Assembly (NCBI GenBank): GCA_026260175.1
Contig: JAKCWW010000739.1
Span: 4,624-68,623, forward strand
Reading direction: 5' to 3'
Source: Reticulitermes lucifugus
Lineage: Eukaryota; Arthropoda; Insecta; Blattodea; Rhinotermitidae
Length of the DNA stretch: 64,000 nucleotides
In this document: one piece after another, positions 35,901 to 47,200 of the stretch
How positions within the stretch are numbered: position 1 is the stretch's first letter
How the letters are laid out: the number at the start of each line of letters is the position of its first letter
The notes under the pieces: generated by a model
Database searches by the model: none
Told to the model about the DNA's origin: nothing
What the model saw: the letters and a program-made list of their open reading frames with translations, nothing else
Made by a program: the position numbers and the translations under genes

Positions 35901-38585
35901 ATTCCCACTGAATCTGCATTTATTTTGTATACTGATATATCAGGTATAAGATATTTTAACCCTTTAAAGCCTAGTAGTTACGTACTACAAGATCTAACAA
36001 TCAAAATTTCTACATTCTGACAACAGTGTTTTGTATGGTTCTCAGAACAAGCAGTTATTTCCCTATACAATACCAACTAATTGGACAGTGTTTATCATAC
36101 AGTATGAACTGACTGTTTAAGTATAATGCAGGTTAAAGTTAGCTTTTAACAGATTTAACCTGTGCTTTATAAGTCTTGTATAAAAAAAGGATTTCTTTAT
36201 TGCACTGCTGTGGCAGGGCATATTCTATTAACCTGCTTTTATTGCGTTGTATTTCTAAGATTATTATCATATTTACCCAAACATCATATGAGACTTCTTC
36301 CCCTAATTCATCATCTGAAACATGGGGAGTGAGGTCACTTTATAATTGTGCACAAAGTTAAACATATTTTATGAACAGGGTAAATGTTCTTGTACCTGCT
36401 GTAGCTACATGAATAAAGAAAATTACACAGTTGCTACAGTAATTATATACATTATTTTGTATATACTAGTTCATTATTGATATGCCAATTGCTCATTTAA
36501 GGTCACATTACTGAACGAGACGTTAATGTATTCGGTAAAAATCATTGGTGATCATCTTGAAAGGAAAGACACAACAACATCTAAAATACCAATATCAATG
36601 TGTTGCAGTTACAAAGCTGATTTTAAATTAATGGTAATAAAACATGTGAAGAAACCAACAAATGCACTGTGGCATGGAAATTCCATGTCACAGATCAGAA
36701 TGCAGGAGAAAAAAAAAGAACTATTATTAAAACAGCAAATTCAAACTGAAAAGCATTTTGTGGGTCCAAGCAGGGGAATTTCAGTCAGTGATGAAAAAGT
36801 CCTGGTGCTTCTGCCAGAAAAGCATAAATATGGCTGTCCCATTACCACAGATATAATACAAATGAAGGCATCGTAAGTCACTACAGCCTTGGAAAATTTC
36901 ATGACAAGATTTCAAAGCCAATAATGGTTGGGCAGTACAACTAATGTGTTGTAAAGGGTTACCTCTTTTGTTTAGAGACAAAAACATGTTTACCTCTTAG
37001 AATAAATTTGTAACAAAGACGACACCCCATTCTTTTTTCACATACCAATGAACACTGCAACTGATGCAAAAGGATCAAAATCAGTACTTGTCAAAACAAC
37101 AGGCCATAAAAAATTGAGAATAACTACGATGCTGTCACTTCTGGCTAGTGGGATGAAACTGACACCATTTGCTGCTATTTTGAAGAGAACAAATGTTCTG
37201 AAAGAAAGTGGAATTACATTTAATGTAATGAGAAAGGGCGGATAACAGAACAGCTCACGTTTGAATGGCCGAGAGAAGTCTGTGACAGAAGACCAGGTGC
37301 TCTCCTAAAGAAATGAGGAATGCTGGTTTTAGCTGCTTTTAAGGTCACTTAACAAAGTAAACACTCTGACTTTCAGTTCAAACACTACTAGGATGCATCA
37401 CCTCACAGTTACAGGTTCTTGATGTAGTAGTAAACAAACCATTCAGAGACGGACTATGTCACCCATATGAAAAGTGGCTGCTATCTGGGAACTGCCCACT
37501 AACACCAGCAGAAAACATAAGAAGACCACCTAAAAGCACTGCTTGGGTAGTGGATTAAGACTGATTGGAATGACACTTCACCAGAATCCATTGCAAAGTG
37601 GTTTCAAAAAGTGTTGTGTGTCAAACAATATGAATATTAAACATGCAAACACCAAGTGCCACAGAATCTGGCTAATTTGAATACAGGCATTTTTCTGAAA
37701 AGGCATGCACTTAAAAGGTTTCAGACATGCCTGCCTAATGTTTCTATATGCATGTATCTTCCACTTCTTTCATGGTCTGAAAGAATTTATCCCACAGTCC
37801 TACTCATGAACATACTATTGCTTGCAACAATCTTGTCCTGTCAGTTCTTAGTGTCTATGATTCACTACCACAAAACAATATCGGTCTAGCAAATGTCCTA
37901 GACACTGTTATTCTTGTATGCTTAGAAACTAACGACGGTTTGAAACTCTGATTTATAAATTGCTACCATTTTGATACAACTTATAATTTTTATATTCAAA
38001 TCATTTTCTAATCCCTACAATACATTATACTCCAAGTATATACAAGCATTACTTTCCTCCAGTATCCCATCATTAATCAGTATTTTGCTTCTAATTGGTT
38101 CCATCCTGCTGAAATCCTTCCAGTATCATAGCTAACCAGCTAAGGCCCCCCTGCCACTCAACACTTGGGGCCCCCCTATAGTCATTAATGAAGTTACTCC
38201 CAGCTCTCATAATAGAAACCAAGAATACTTCCTTCTGTCAGGAGATGGAATTCTGTCTGAAAGAACCCACAACAGATTTTAGTATTCTGTAAGTGTGGTG
38301 GACTGCCTGCCCCCAACGTGCCGGCCTGAACTGCAGGGACCTTTATTCTATGTATGTGTACATTTATGTGCAATAAAATACCTTTACCATTTAATAATGC
38401 AGCACAGAACTGTTTTTTGTGCTATGCAGACTTAAACCAAGTTAAATACATTTGTTTCAGATACTGTGATATTTGATAATGCCTACAGCTATATTCGCAG
38501 TAAGAAGCTACACTACTCTATCACAATGGATTCTCCTTTGACAGGAAAGTATGATGATAATGATGTAGCACTACAGGATGGCTGA
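17998..38585 (+). CDS. SEC14-like protein 2-type lipid-binding protein (CRAL-TRIO + GOLD), nine exons
   Basis: Exons: 17998-18133, 20945-20988, 23108-23225, 26577-26786, 28995-29075, 29205-29404, 29536-29690, 34591-34742, 38461-38585. All have AG/GT borders and phases that join in frame, giving 406 aa. ATG 18013 (401 aa) is an alternative start; vertebrate SEC14L2 is 403 aa. The CRAL-TRIO-N segment is near residues 20-60 (DDVYLLRWLR, then FNVEAAEKMLR). The lipid-binding CRAL-TRIO domain is about 75-250 (DWEPPEVFQKYYP, VVCIIDMENFN, MYEANYPEILKACYIINAPK, HFGGTLTDPDGNP). The GOLD domain is about 290-395 (LKWEFRVEGHDIKFG, YTVIFDNAYSYIRSKKLHYSI). SEC14L proteins bind hydrophobic ligands such as tocopherol, squalene or phosphoinositides and act in the cytosol and at membranes; this ligand is unknown. 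The coding exons look intact. Confidence 0.95.
18134..20944 (+). other. SEC14L intron 1: degenerate repeats, hAT-like terminus
   Basis: A low-copy degenerate repeat with GGGGAAACCCCTACGAAGCG-like units runs from about 18640 to 19240. CAGACATGTCAAATCGGAGG at about 19352, followed by GCCCGCGTACCGCATGTGAC, resembles one end of a hAT-type element; the other end is not seen. CpG is frequent up to about 19.95 kb and then almost absent. Confidence 0.5.
21047..21279. mobile_element. hAT-type MITE with 8-bp target duplication
   Basis: It starts CAGTGGCATAGCTAGG and its other end, read inverted, starts CAGGGATGTAGTGAGG. CAGTGAAC at 21039-21046 and CAGTGAAG at 21280-21287 form an 8-bp duplication with one change. 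Eight-bp duplications and CA-G-type ends fit the hAT superfamily. Length is 233 bp, non-coding, inside SEC14L intron 2. Confidence 0.75.
21605..21795. repeat. Family A fold-back repeat, CpG-decayed
   Basis: GGGTTGTAACATCATGTATC on the left and CTACATGGCATCATATCTCA on the right are the family arms, with centre CAGCGAAACCTGCTGCCTCC. Where intergenic copies read ACACGGCGTC, this one reads ACATGGCATC. Confidence 0.65.
21796..23107 (+). other. SEC14L intron 2, remainder
   Basis: AT-rich with very few CpGs. There is a G run at about 22606-22616 and no recognised element. A 138-aa minus frame at 22662-22246 has no identifiable domain and lies wholly within the intron. Confidence 0.45.
23750..24090 (-). 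mobile_element. tRNA-like SINE (family S2), intronic copy
   Basis: It shares CATTCTTAACCTGGCCACTA, TGGACATTTTGGAGAAGAGA and the tRNA-like head (AGTCACAATACCAAGTGACC on plus) with 35640-35905, and the whole plan with 3890-4213. It lies in SEC14L intron 3 and has lost nearly all CpGs. Confidence 0.65.
24091..26576 (+). other. SEC14L intron 3, remainder
   Basis: Unassigned AT-rich sequence. A single unresolved base at 26225 sits at the edge of a C run and looks like an assembly artefact. Overlapping short frames at 26100-26520 are not coding. Confidence 0.45.
27285..27523. mobile_element. Fold-back MITE, about 240 bp
   Basis: Arms of roughly 95 bp are inverted copies. Left ATTCATACAATTCCAACTAA, then ACAGTTAACAAACC, then GTATTATCTCA, then CTACATGTTTCAGCT; the right arm reads the same inverted with few changes. 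The centre is the short GTCATCTTCAAGGAGAAGCC segment. It lies in SEC14L intron 4. Class unassigned; no clear target duplication. Confidence 0.7.
27640..27770. repeat. Family A fold-back repeat, diverged copy
   Basis: CCAGTGTTTGGGGGAACAAA, then CACTGATGACAGACG, then CTACCAGGCTGTATGGTGTC-type right arm ending ATTACCC. In SEC14L intron 4. Confidence 0.5.
28455..28690. repeat. Family A fold-back repeat, long-armed copy
   Basis: GAGGTCTTCGCTCTTCTAGG and its continuation TTGTTACACAACATATGTTG are matched inverted at 28612-28665 (CAACATATGCTGCATAACAA, then CCTAGAAGAGCAAAGACC). The centre contains CTTGAAGATGGCACTG and TGTCCTGAAACATAGG. The 51510-51660 copy has the same plan. Confidence 0.65.
29965..30546 (-). 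mobile_element. Internally deleted LINE-end copy, head-to-head with the longer copy
   Basis: On minus, from 30546, it reads a 5'-leader-like segment (matching 30557-30668 inverted, including an exact CTGTAAAATAAATTATTCAT run) fused directly to a 3'-tail-like segment. The tail matches 33507-33985 inverted over about 450 bases (TTGATGATGGCTTTTTAAAG, then GAAACATGTTG). All coding sequence is missing. It lies in SEC14L intron 7. Confidence 0.7.
33005..33112. repeat. Short inverted repeat inside the LINE remnant
   Basis: CAAGACTAAAACCAACATAT and, inverted, CATATGTTGGTTTTAATCTTG face each other across about 55 bases. This is probably another tiny fold-back insertion or a duplication at the deletion point of the LINE. 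Confidence 0.5.
33172..33504. mobile_element. pogo/Tigger-type MITE with TA target duplication
   Basis: The element begins CAGACGGACCCCGACTTAAG and ends, inverted, CAGAAAGTCCCTGACTTACG. TA lies at 33170-33171 and at 33505-33506. TA duplication with CAG ends fits pogo/Tigger non-autonomous elements. Length 333 bp, centre holding a CCA/ACC microsatellite and an ATT-rich stretch. It is nested in the LINE 3' region, so it is younger than that LINE. Confidence 0.8.
35015..35170. repeat. Family A fold-back repeat, well-preserved intronic copy
   Basis: TTCTGGGATATGATGCCATG at the left and ATGTGTCACATCCCAGAAGA at the right form the arms. The centre reads CAGTGTTTCAGAGGAAACTG, then CATCTACCCTGATGATGGAG. 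In SEC14L intron 8, with CpGs replaced by TG/CA compared with 5501 and 16258. Confidence 0.75.
35640..35905 (-). mobile_element. tRNA-like SINE (family S2), intronic copy
   Basis: GTCCATGCCATGAAGGCATA-type 3' end, CTCATTCTTAACC, TGGACATTTTGGAGAAGAGA, and an inverted tRNA-like head near CCTAGTCACTATACTAACTG. The first part also occurs alone at 46880. Confidence 0.65.
36530..37680 (+). mobile_element. pogo/Tigger (JRK-like) transposase remnant
   Basis: An N-terminal frame (36526-36876) reads SYKADFKLMVIKHVKK and later CPITTDIIQMKAS, like the helix-turn-helix region of pogo-group transposases. From about 37050 come TDAKGSKSVLVKTTGHKK and SLLASGMKLTPFAAI, matching the DDE-domain pattern VxxKGSKTVxIKTTGHEK-xxADGTKLPPxxIFKR. 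At about 37590 is FKKCCVSN, the usual C-terminal block. Stops and frame changes throughout show it is inactive. It lies in SEC14L intron 8. Confidence 0.8.
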
Positions 38586-39260
38586 AAATATGTTCTCAAT
38601 GAAAAACCTGTGATAAAATAACTTTTAAAAATATTGTTCCCACAATGAAATTCATATTACAGTATTTAGACTGGTATTCACTGCCTAATTCTGTGACCAC
38701 ATGATTTTAAAATATATGACGCAGTGATTACAATATTTGAAGAAGTGCAAGATGAGTGGAGAAGAAGATGATAGCCATACTATTCCATTAAATGGCCAAA
38801 TGCCTATATATATTGTAGTATTAAACTCCCAAGAACACTCATTAACTCTTCAATGACACTGAGGTTTAAATTTGAACTATTGCCCAGGACAGAGGGGGTT
38901 TTAAATTTTTAATACCCTAAAATGCATTCACAACAGTATGGTGCACTAAGGCTGGCAGCATGTGAAGAATTAAAGATCCACACAGTGCAACCAAAGCCAA
39001 CAGTGAAGGATTAGAGATCAGAATTGCATAATTACATATTATGCACTGGCTAGAATTAAGCTGGTTGCAGGTTATGGCCAGTTAGACATACTGAACCTAA
39101 AATCTGGCAGCATAAGTATAGAATAAAAAGACAATATTACAGGAACAGCACAAAGAGATGAATATAAGATCTAAGACAGTGTGCCCAGATGATAAGTATC
39201 CAAACAGAAAAAATGAATATATTGAAATCTGTTCAATATACAGATATCTGGTTTGCACCA
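38586..39260. other. SEC14L 3' flank and presumed 3' UTR
   Basis: The last SEC14L codon is followed by AT-rich sequence. AATAAA at 39122-39127 is a candidate poly(A) signal, but I cannot choose between it and later ones. No other feature seen. Confidence 0.4.
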
Positions 39261-39269
39261 TTACAAAGG

Positions 39270-40050
39270 AAAACTTACCTTAGTATATTTCAATGTGGGC
39301 ACCCCTGGTGGCACGACAAATATCCAGGTGATATTTGACCTCTGTCCATGTTTTGAAGCATGGCGCATGTTACCATAGCAACAGCATCCCTTATGCGGGC
39401 TACTGTTGAAGATCTGTCATTTATGACCTGGTAGATAAGGGTTTTCACATAACCCCACAGGCAAAAAATCCAGTGGCATTACGTCTGATGACCTAGGAGA
39501 CCAGGCAACTGATGCTTCTCTGCCAACCCATCTGCCAGACATTGTGTGATTAAGGAGCTTCCTCATGACATGGCTGTAGTGAGGCAATGCCCCAACTTGT
39601 TGTAAGAGAGTTCCAGAAGGTAACTGGATAAGTACATAAAGGTCCAGCATAACTAGGTACAAGGCCATGGTCAGGGTTGGTTCTGAACAGAAGAACAGTC
39701 TAATGACCCCACCACACATTGAGTTTGGCACTGTCTGTCTCCATGTGGATTTTTGTTTCCCCCAAATCCTAAAATTGTGACTATTCACAACTCCACTTAC
39801 ATGAAAGGTCGCCTCATCTGAGAAGCACACAGAGGTCCAACACTGTCTGGATATTTGTTGTACCACCAGGGATGTCAGCACTGAAGGATACTAAGGCAGG
39901 CAACAGCCTGGAAAGCTTTCCTTTGTACTGGTGCAAACTGGACATCCATATAGTGAACAAATTTTGAGATATATTTTTCCTTGTTGGACTCCTATCATCC
40001 AGACACCCAGTAAGGATCACTGAATACATTCAAGTTTACAAATATCCTCA
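39270..40050 (-). mobile_element. Tc1/mariner-superfamily transposase remnant
   Basis: The minus strand reads CVCFSDEATFHVSGVVNSHN, then RIWG, then a diverged second catalytic region (RWVGREASVAWSPRSSDVMP, like RWIGRxxxxWPPRSPDLTPxDFFLWG). The C-terminal end near 39300 reads ISPGYLSCHQGCP-like sequence. This is the IS630/Tc1-like DDE group common in insects. Several interruptions; terminal repeats not identified. It sits in the convergent spacer between SEC14L and TXNDC17. Confidence 0.75.
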
Positions 40051-41232
40051 AACCTCACTCTTCAGATAAAAATATTATGTAAGCCAATGATGTGATATGT
40101 ACACATAGGCGCTGCTGTTTTCATAGATGCAGTTATCTGTATGATACAAGTATTGGGGAATAAAATTCCATGTTCTCAATGTTTATGAAAATATAAAATT
40201 GGTTATAATAAGATTATGGTTAATTTTTCTATCCTGAACACACAACTCTTCAACAACTTCTCCACAAAACTGGCCTTGTAATCAAATTTTATGGGTGCGT
40301 CTGATGCTTCTGTGACTACAGTGACCATGCAGAAATTCTGTACCCACTCTTTTCATATCGCAGTAATACAGATCTTTCATGCATTTCAGAGTTTACAGAT
40401 ATTTGCAGGTGTCAATGTAGCTAACATCACCTGCACAGGCAGATGTCCTGCCACCACCAAAGTATGCCAGTGGATTAAATTGATGCACAACAAAGTGCCC
40501 ACACCTTCAAATACATGTAATGTACTTTCATGCTAGCATTCATTATTCTTGTCCAACAAGTACAGATTAAAAATGTATTCCAGTGAACATTTGGATGGAT
40601 AAATGATATGGTGTACATAACACACAACACAATAAAAATTTGTGATACAATAACCAACAAAATGCACAATATTGCAATACATAATTTTACAAATAAAACT
40701 TTAAAACTCTAACACATTTTGATTCTTTAAGAATCATCTTCGGTGAAAGCATCAATTACATATACATAAAACATGAATTACATTAAAATAATACATGACA
40801 TATCCTGGAGTCCACGGTAGGAACAGAAATGTGAAGAAATATTCCATATGATGAGAATATAATAAATAGTAGAGTTGGATTACAATTACTCTGGAAATTA
40901 ACATTAAAATAAGGAGTATAAATTATGAAAAATATACACATTTTTATAAGAGTACACACATTATATAAAGAGTAAAATGATAGCTGTGATACATACCAAT
41001 ACGGTAGAAAACTCGCGTGGATGGGACGGTAGACACAGTACTAACGGAAGGGAAAGTAAACAGTAAACATGAAATAATAAAAATTATTTATATAATGTAC
41101 CATTACAAAGTACAATTTCAGAACAGATTATTCTTCATATAAGGAAAATAATATTTCATTGCAGCCACTATTGTTATTTTAGAAGTATAAGGCAGGAATG
41201 AATAAAACGTCTTGTTACCATAATTGACAATT
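40051..41232. other. Convergent spacer, no gene recognised
   Basis: AT-rich sequence between the Tc1-like remnant and the end of TXNDC17. It contains GATTCTTTAAGAATCATCTT, a short hairpin, near 40720 and includes the TXNDC17 3' UTR (the gene reads leftward). I could not place a convincing poly(A) signal. Confidence 0.4.
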
Positions 41233-44200
41233 TTAAGGTAGTTCAAATAACATGGACACTAGATCTGGATTTGAGCATTCAGTATCTTCCACCTTTTCAG
41301 GCCGACCCCACACCATCAGGGTGGGAACACTCTTCAACTGCAGACGTTTATCTGTCCTAAATGGACATTTTGGATCCTTCCAACTAGAAATTACAAAATA
41401 ATCATACAAGTACACATTCATTCTTTATANNNNNNNGGGGGTTGTGGAATAACACTTAGAGACGTGTTTGTAGTGATGCAAAACATACGCATGTTTTCAG
41501 GATCAATGTAACAAGGAACACTGACAACAGGAAAGGGCACATATAGATTCAAAGTTTAGCACTATTCACCCCATAAAATTTCCCACTAAAACAGTGTACA
41601 GAAAAAAGTACATCACATAATACAATTACCAAGTTGTCATTTATACCCTTGTCCATATATTTTTTTATTCTGGAATATTTAAAATAGAAACACAAAATGT
41701 TAAAGTACAATAAATTCAATTACCTTAGTTATCTTATGGAATCATTAATAAATTCAATGTTTATCAGCAAATTACATTTATCCAAGTCATAACTGGTAAA
41801 CATTCTAAAGTAAAATGTTTTATCAGTTTCATGGATTACCATATTTTTATGATTCTTCACAAAGCATTCCTCTCTTTCAATTCTGTATCTTTTCATTGAA
41901 AAGTTTTTCAGCTTGGTAAGCTTAAGTTAAAAAGCTTAGTAAAGAGCAACTTCATAGGATTCTAGCAACTATATATATTTGTAGTCATGACTAAAAACCC
42001 ACAGCATTTTGGAGGCAGATCCACCCTCTAAAACACTTTAGGCTTTTTAGCCTGAGACAATGGACAATGTTCAAAACTTCTGACATGACTATTTCAAATA
42101 AGTGACAGCCTCAACTGCTGAAACACTTCAACTACGCCACCTTACACATACTTATATTTTAACAAACGTTTTCTATATAATATGTAAACAAAATTCTTGA
42201 CTTGAAATTTATGCTGCTAATATGTCAGAATTTGGGTGATGCCGTATCACTCTGCCACCACTGATAGCAATGTGCCCAAATGGCTAAAAACTGACATGTA
42301 CAAATGTAGGTATTTGTAAATTAGAAGGGTGCAAGGGAAGTGCACATCAGGGCTAGGACCTACAGAGATATGACAGAAAATGTTTAATTTACTTTCATCA
42401 ACTTTGTTAAAGAGGGCACAATAGCAGTCTGTTCTGACAAACCACATTAGAATATATATATACTTTATAGAATGGGCTAGATAATGTCACAATTTAATTC
42501 AATTATGGCATCAGGCATGCAGTGTGAACACACAAGCGAGTTGCAGAAAATAAGGCACTAGCCTGTCTCATGTGAAAAAGTCATCTGACTGCAGATTTCA
42601 CCATGTAACAGCCATGAGAGGGTACCACAAGCATACTGTATTGCTGTACGATCAGTTTAAAGCTTGCGTGTCTATCGGAAACCTTATCAAATGTCAAAGT
42701 ACAAAGCGTGATTTCATTTCTTCATGTGAATGGTGTCACATCAGTGAAAATTCATTACCAGCTGGTGAAGGAGTACAGGGCACATGCAGTCACAGACACA
42801 GGTGTGGATATGTTGCAGTGCTGTCAATAATGGCAGCACAGATGATGATGGCAAGTAGTGACCCAGACATTCAAGCACATCCACTACAGATCGCAATGTG
42901 TGTCATGCAGATGCTGTTATCAGAGAGGACAGAGACATTAAGCTGAATGACATGGCCTAAGACCTGGACATTTCGCTTGGTACTGCACACAGCACTGTCC
43001 ATGACCAACTGGATTACAGAAAAAAGTGTGCACCCTGGGTGCCAGAAAACATCACAAACTATTACGAAACTTGTTTTATAGGATTCTCATGCATTTGACA
43101 ATTATGCCAATCAAGGATCACAGTTTCTGCAGTGTATTATAACAGGGAATAACATACAAGTTAATCAGACAACACCCAAAACCATAAAGCATCCATCATA
43201 CGGAAAAACCCATCATCTCCCACAGCAACAAAATTCAGTATGATCATGACAACTGCCCTTTGGGACCACAAAAGTGTGTTTCTTGTGGACCACCATGACA
43301 CTGTAACTACTGGACATTGCTGTGGTACACTTGGGAGAGGTTACAGTAGCCATTTGTTGCAAAAGGCTGGGGTTGCTGCACCAAGACATCATCACTTTGC
43401 ATGAAAATGCAAGGCCCCATACCGCCAATAACACTTGTGATTGGTTATGGCATTTCAGCTGGGCATTATGGACCACCCTCCCTACAGTCTCAATGTTGCA
43501 CCCAGTGATTTCCATCTGTTTGGACCCATTAAGAAGAACCTGGGTCACAAAAAATTTGCAACAGACACAGACATCAAGCAAGCTGTCATGTCTTAGTTAT
43601 AGACACCTGACAATGACTTATGCTATGCCAGGATACAAGCCTTGGTGCCATGATGGAGTTAATGCTTACATGTCAACAGTGACTACATGAAGGTCTGACG
43701 TGTACCATCCGTTACCCATGTGCCATGTATGTATTGATGTTAGGGTGCTTGTTACCATATTTTCTGAAACTCCTTTGTACAACAGACCCCACTCTGTGTG
43801 GTCTGGATGCCACTGCTTCCTGAATACCAACGTCAGTTCACATTATCACAGGGGATGTGTAATGGCAGCCAGGTCATTTCTGGATAAAATACTAAACATA
43901 CATGTTTTTAATGTCTACTTACAAGTCTCTATCACCAACACCAACATATATGAAATGTATGTTCTCTGCTGTTTCTAAAGCCTTTTCAACAACAGGCATT
44001 GCTGCAAGAAAAAATTAAAATATAAATAATGTTGCACACCCAAGCTATTATGCAAGAATAAAAAAACCTTAGCAGTTAAAATACTTTCAACAACAACAGT
44101 GGAGATGACGACAACATCATCATCATCATCATCAACACAGTTATGGTAACATAAAAGAAATTAACTTTTAAAATTAAATCTGATATGCCAATTTCAAGTC

Positions 44201-47200
44201 TGGATACAAAAATGTCACATCATTTCATAGTTTTGAAAAATGTAATGACCATTTTTGAGCCAAAACAGCATTTCTGTCCCACTTTTGCACTTCTTCCATA
44301 GTTTTCTTATAATTCTTGTCACTACTGTACAATGTGAGAGGATGATGTTACATTGCTGTATAAAAGTTTGTTCTCACTAATAGCATTTTTCAAACTGAAT
44401 ATATGTCATATTCATGTCTTTCATACACATAAAAATCTGTATGATTAAAAGAACCTCTGCACATGACAACTGTCTGTCATTTCTATGATCAGTACCACCA
44501 GTTTAGACACAACCAACTTCTTGTGTATGTGATACTGTGCTGTGTAACCCACATGTATAATGACAAAACTTTTGGCTGGTTTATGGAATTCCAAGGGCTT
44601 GTTTCTTTGTCCTGTATTTCCTTCCTATCTCACTTTCAGGTGGTGCATCCTGTTTTCACAGATGAGCTCTAATAATTCACGTATGGTGATACAACCATTC
44701 TTTCCGACTGGGTTAACATCTGTCAACCTGAAATAAACCCTTCTGATAAGTACAATGTATGAAGGTTTTAAGTAGTTGGATAGCATCCCAACCCATTTCA
44801 AGTTATGTCTACTGTTATCCATTGTTAAATGTGCATGATTAGGCTGCAGAGGTTCTTCACTCAGAACTGTTACAAGATATACAGACTGTTCAGCAATGAG
44901 CAGGCCAAACTTCAGGAGGATAATCTGCAATCATTTTGTCCTATAAAACATAGGTAATTTCAATGCCATTATCATGCTAAGCACTAGAATGCCATAGCAA
45001 TGAATAGAGAGCCAATTTTTAATTAACCCTAATCAGTACCAACATAACATTTACAACAAAATTACACTTTCAAAATGACCACCTTGCTGCCAGGTGTCAT
45101 TCCATTAAACGTTCCCACTGGAAGTGTTCTGTTTCATTTCTTATGCCAGCAGTGGCTTCAACTAGGCAGTCTGCCACATATTGCATTGTTTCTGGGTTAT
45201 GGCTCTGAGATACCCTATACTTCATAAAACTCCAGAGGAAGAAATCTAATGTGTTTATGCCTGGTGCCCCAGCTGGCCATGCTGAGAGACCATCTCTTAC
45301 TATCCATCTTCCCTGATAATTTCTGTTCAAGTACTCCACAACCTCTTTACCAAAATGTGGATGTATGCCATCACATTGTATCCACATCTGTCTTCTTGAT
45401 GCAAGAGGCACATCCTCTAAAGACAGCAGTACTACATTTTCTAGAATGTGCCTGTAATATGCAGCTGCTAAAATACCCCTCAATAAAAAGTGTTCAAAGA
45501 AGACCGTTTCTCAATATCTCACATCACATTTTTTGCCAGAACGTCTGTTGAAAATTAACACTTCCAAGTCGATTTTGCTGAAACAAGAGTGAGAATTCCC
45601 TGTATTGTTAATGTCATGTACAAAATGAGCCTTATTCCTCAGAATTTGTAGCTGTGGTTGCAGCCCTTCACAAAACTGTACACAGTTCGTGTGATCACCT
45701 GGCAAAGTATTGTGTACTCTTCACAGTCGAAACAGATGAAAATCATCACCTGTCTTCTCCAAGCTGTGGTTGCCCACATTCTGTTTTCACCTATGGGAAG
45801 GAACCACTCTATAATCTAGAGTGTTCATGGTGAATGAATTCAATAAAACGTTCTTGAGCTAGCAGCCATGGTTGAACAGCAAGTAGACCAACATTTCAAA
45901 AACCATCTCTGTTCTTGAAATGTTCATTTACTTACCATTTAACCACCTGACATCGCTGCTAGCCTCAGAAAGTTCTATTAATGGAACCATTCTGACTCAA
46001 AATTCTGTGTAAATTTTGAAATGTTTTGATATGGAGATAATGGACAGGAGGCGGGCTCTTGTGAATGCGGTAATGAACCTTCAAGTTCCATAAAACGCGG
46101 GGAATTTCTTGACTAGCTGACAACCTGCTAGCTTCACAAGAAGGACTCTGCTCCATGGGGTTAGTTAGTTAGTTAGTTTGATATGGAAATGTACAACCTG
46201 GTTAATATCACTGATGTTCCACTGTGGCAGCCCTACAGCCTCCATTATAGAAACTACCGACAAAATTCATATTGGTATATTCCTTATTTGTAAATGTTAG
46301 ACACATTTAGATAACATATCTACACACAACAAACACTACCACACCAGCTGAGACCAAGACAAGAGAAATAAAAACAGAAGAGTTACAGTGGTGCTGGCTT
46401 GCAACAATAGCACTCAACTTGAGCAAGGTTACAACTCACGACACTGCCACTGAACTTGATCAAAGTTAAAACTGACCTAATTCAACAAAGCAACTTATGG
46501 TATACAGGACACTTTTACTCCAAATGACCTCCAAAGCATGTTCCTAAGTCTAGCCAAGTGGTCAATGGAACATTCTGTGTACAGGAATTCTGATTATTGC
46601 ATTTCTTCTGAACAGATTCTCTGAGTTTGTGCTGAAACAGGACTACACAAAGATATGAAGACTGCTTTTCTTTCATATCATTTGCACCTAATACTTAATA
46701 TGTATTCTGAAGAAAGAATAAGAAAATGATACTTGTCACAATGACTGCACCCTTAACAAGATGACAGAAGTATTCATAAACTGTGTGTGCATGTGTACAC
46801 ACATGCACACGTGTGCATTGTAGTGAATACACACCAACCATAAACCATTCAAAAAATGGCAACCCATTTCAGACCAAAAAAAAATTTGTCCCTGTCCATG
46901 CCATGAAGGCATACAGGGGAAGCAGAGGTATAGCTCCAGCGTGGCATTTGCAAGATCCCAAAATCCAGATGACAGATCAATAAAATCTCAGAACATTTCA
47001 GGGACATCAGTCGAAAGAAGAAACAATGACTGAGACCCAACACAGTATTGACTCCTGCTGACACCCACTTAAACACTAACAAACACCTACACCGACCATT
47101 CCAAAACCATCAGGGACACTATGAAAATAGTTCAACACTACCACAATGTAAAATGTGAAAGCAGATAAACTGCGTGAACTCAGGCTTCACCGCTTTTCTT

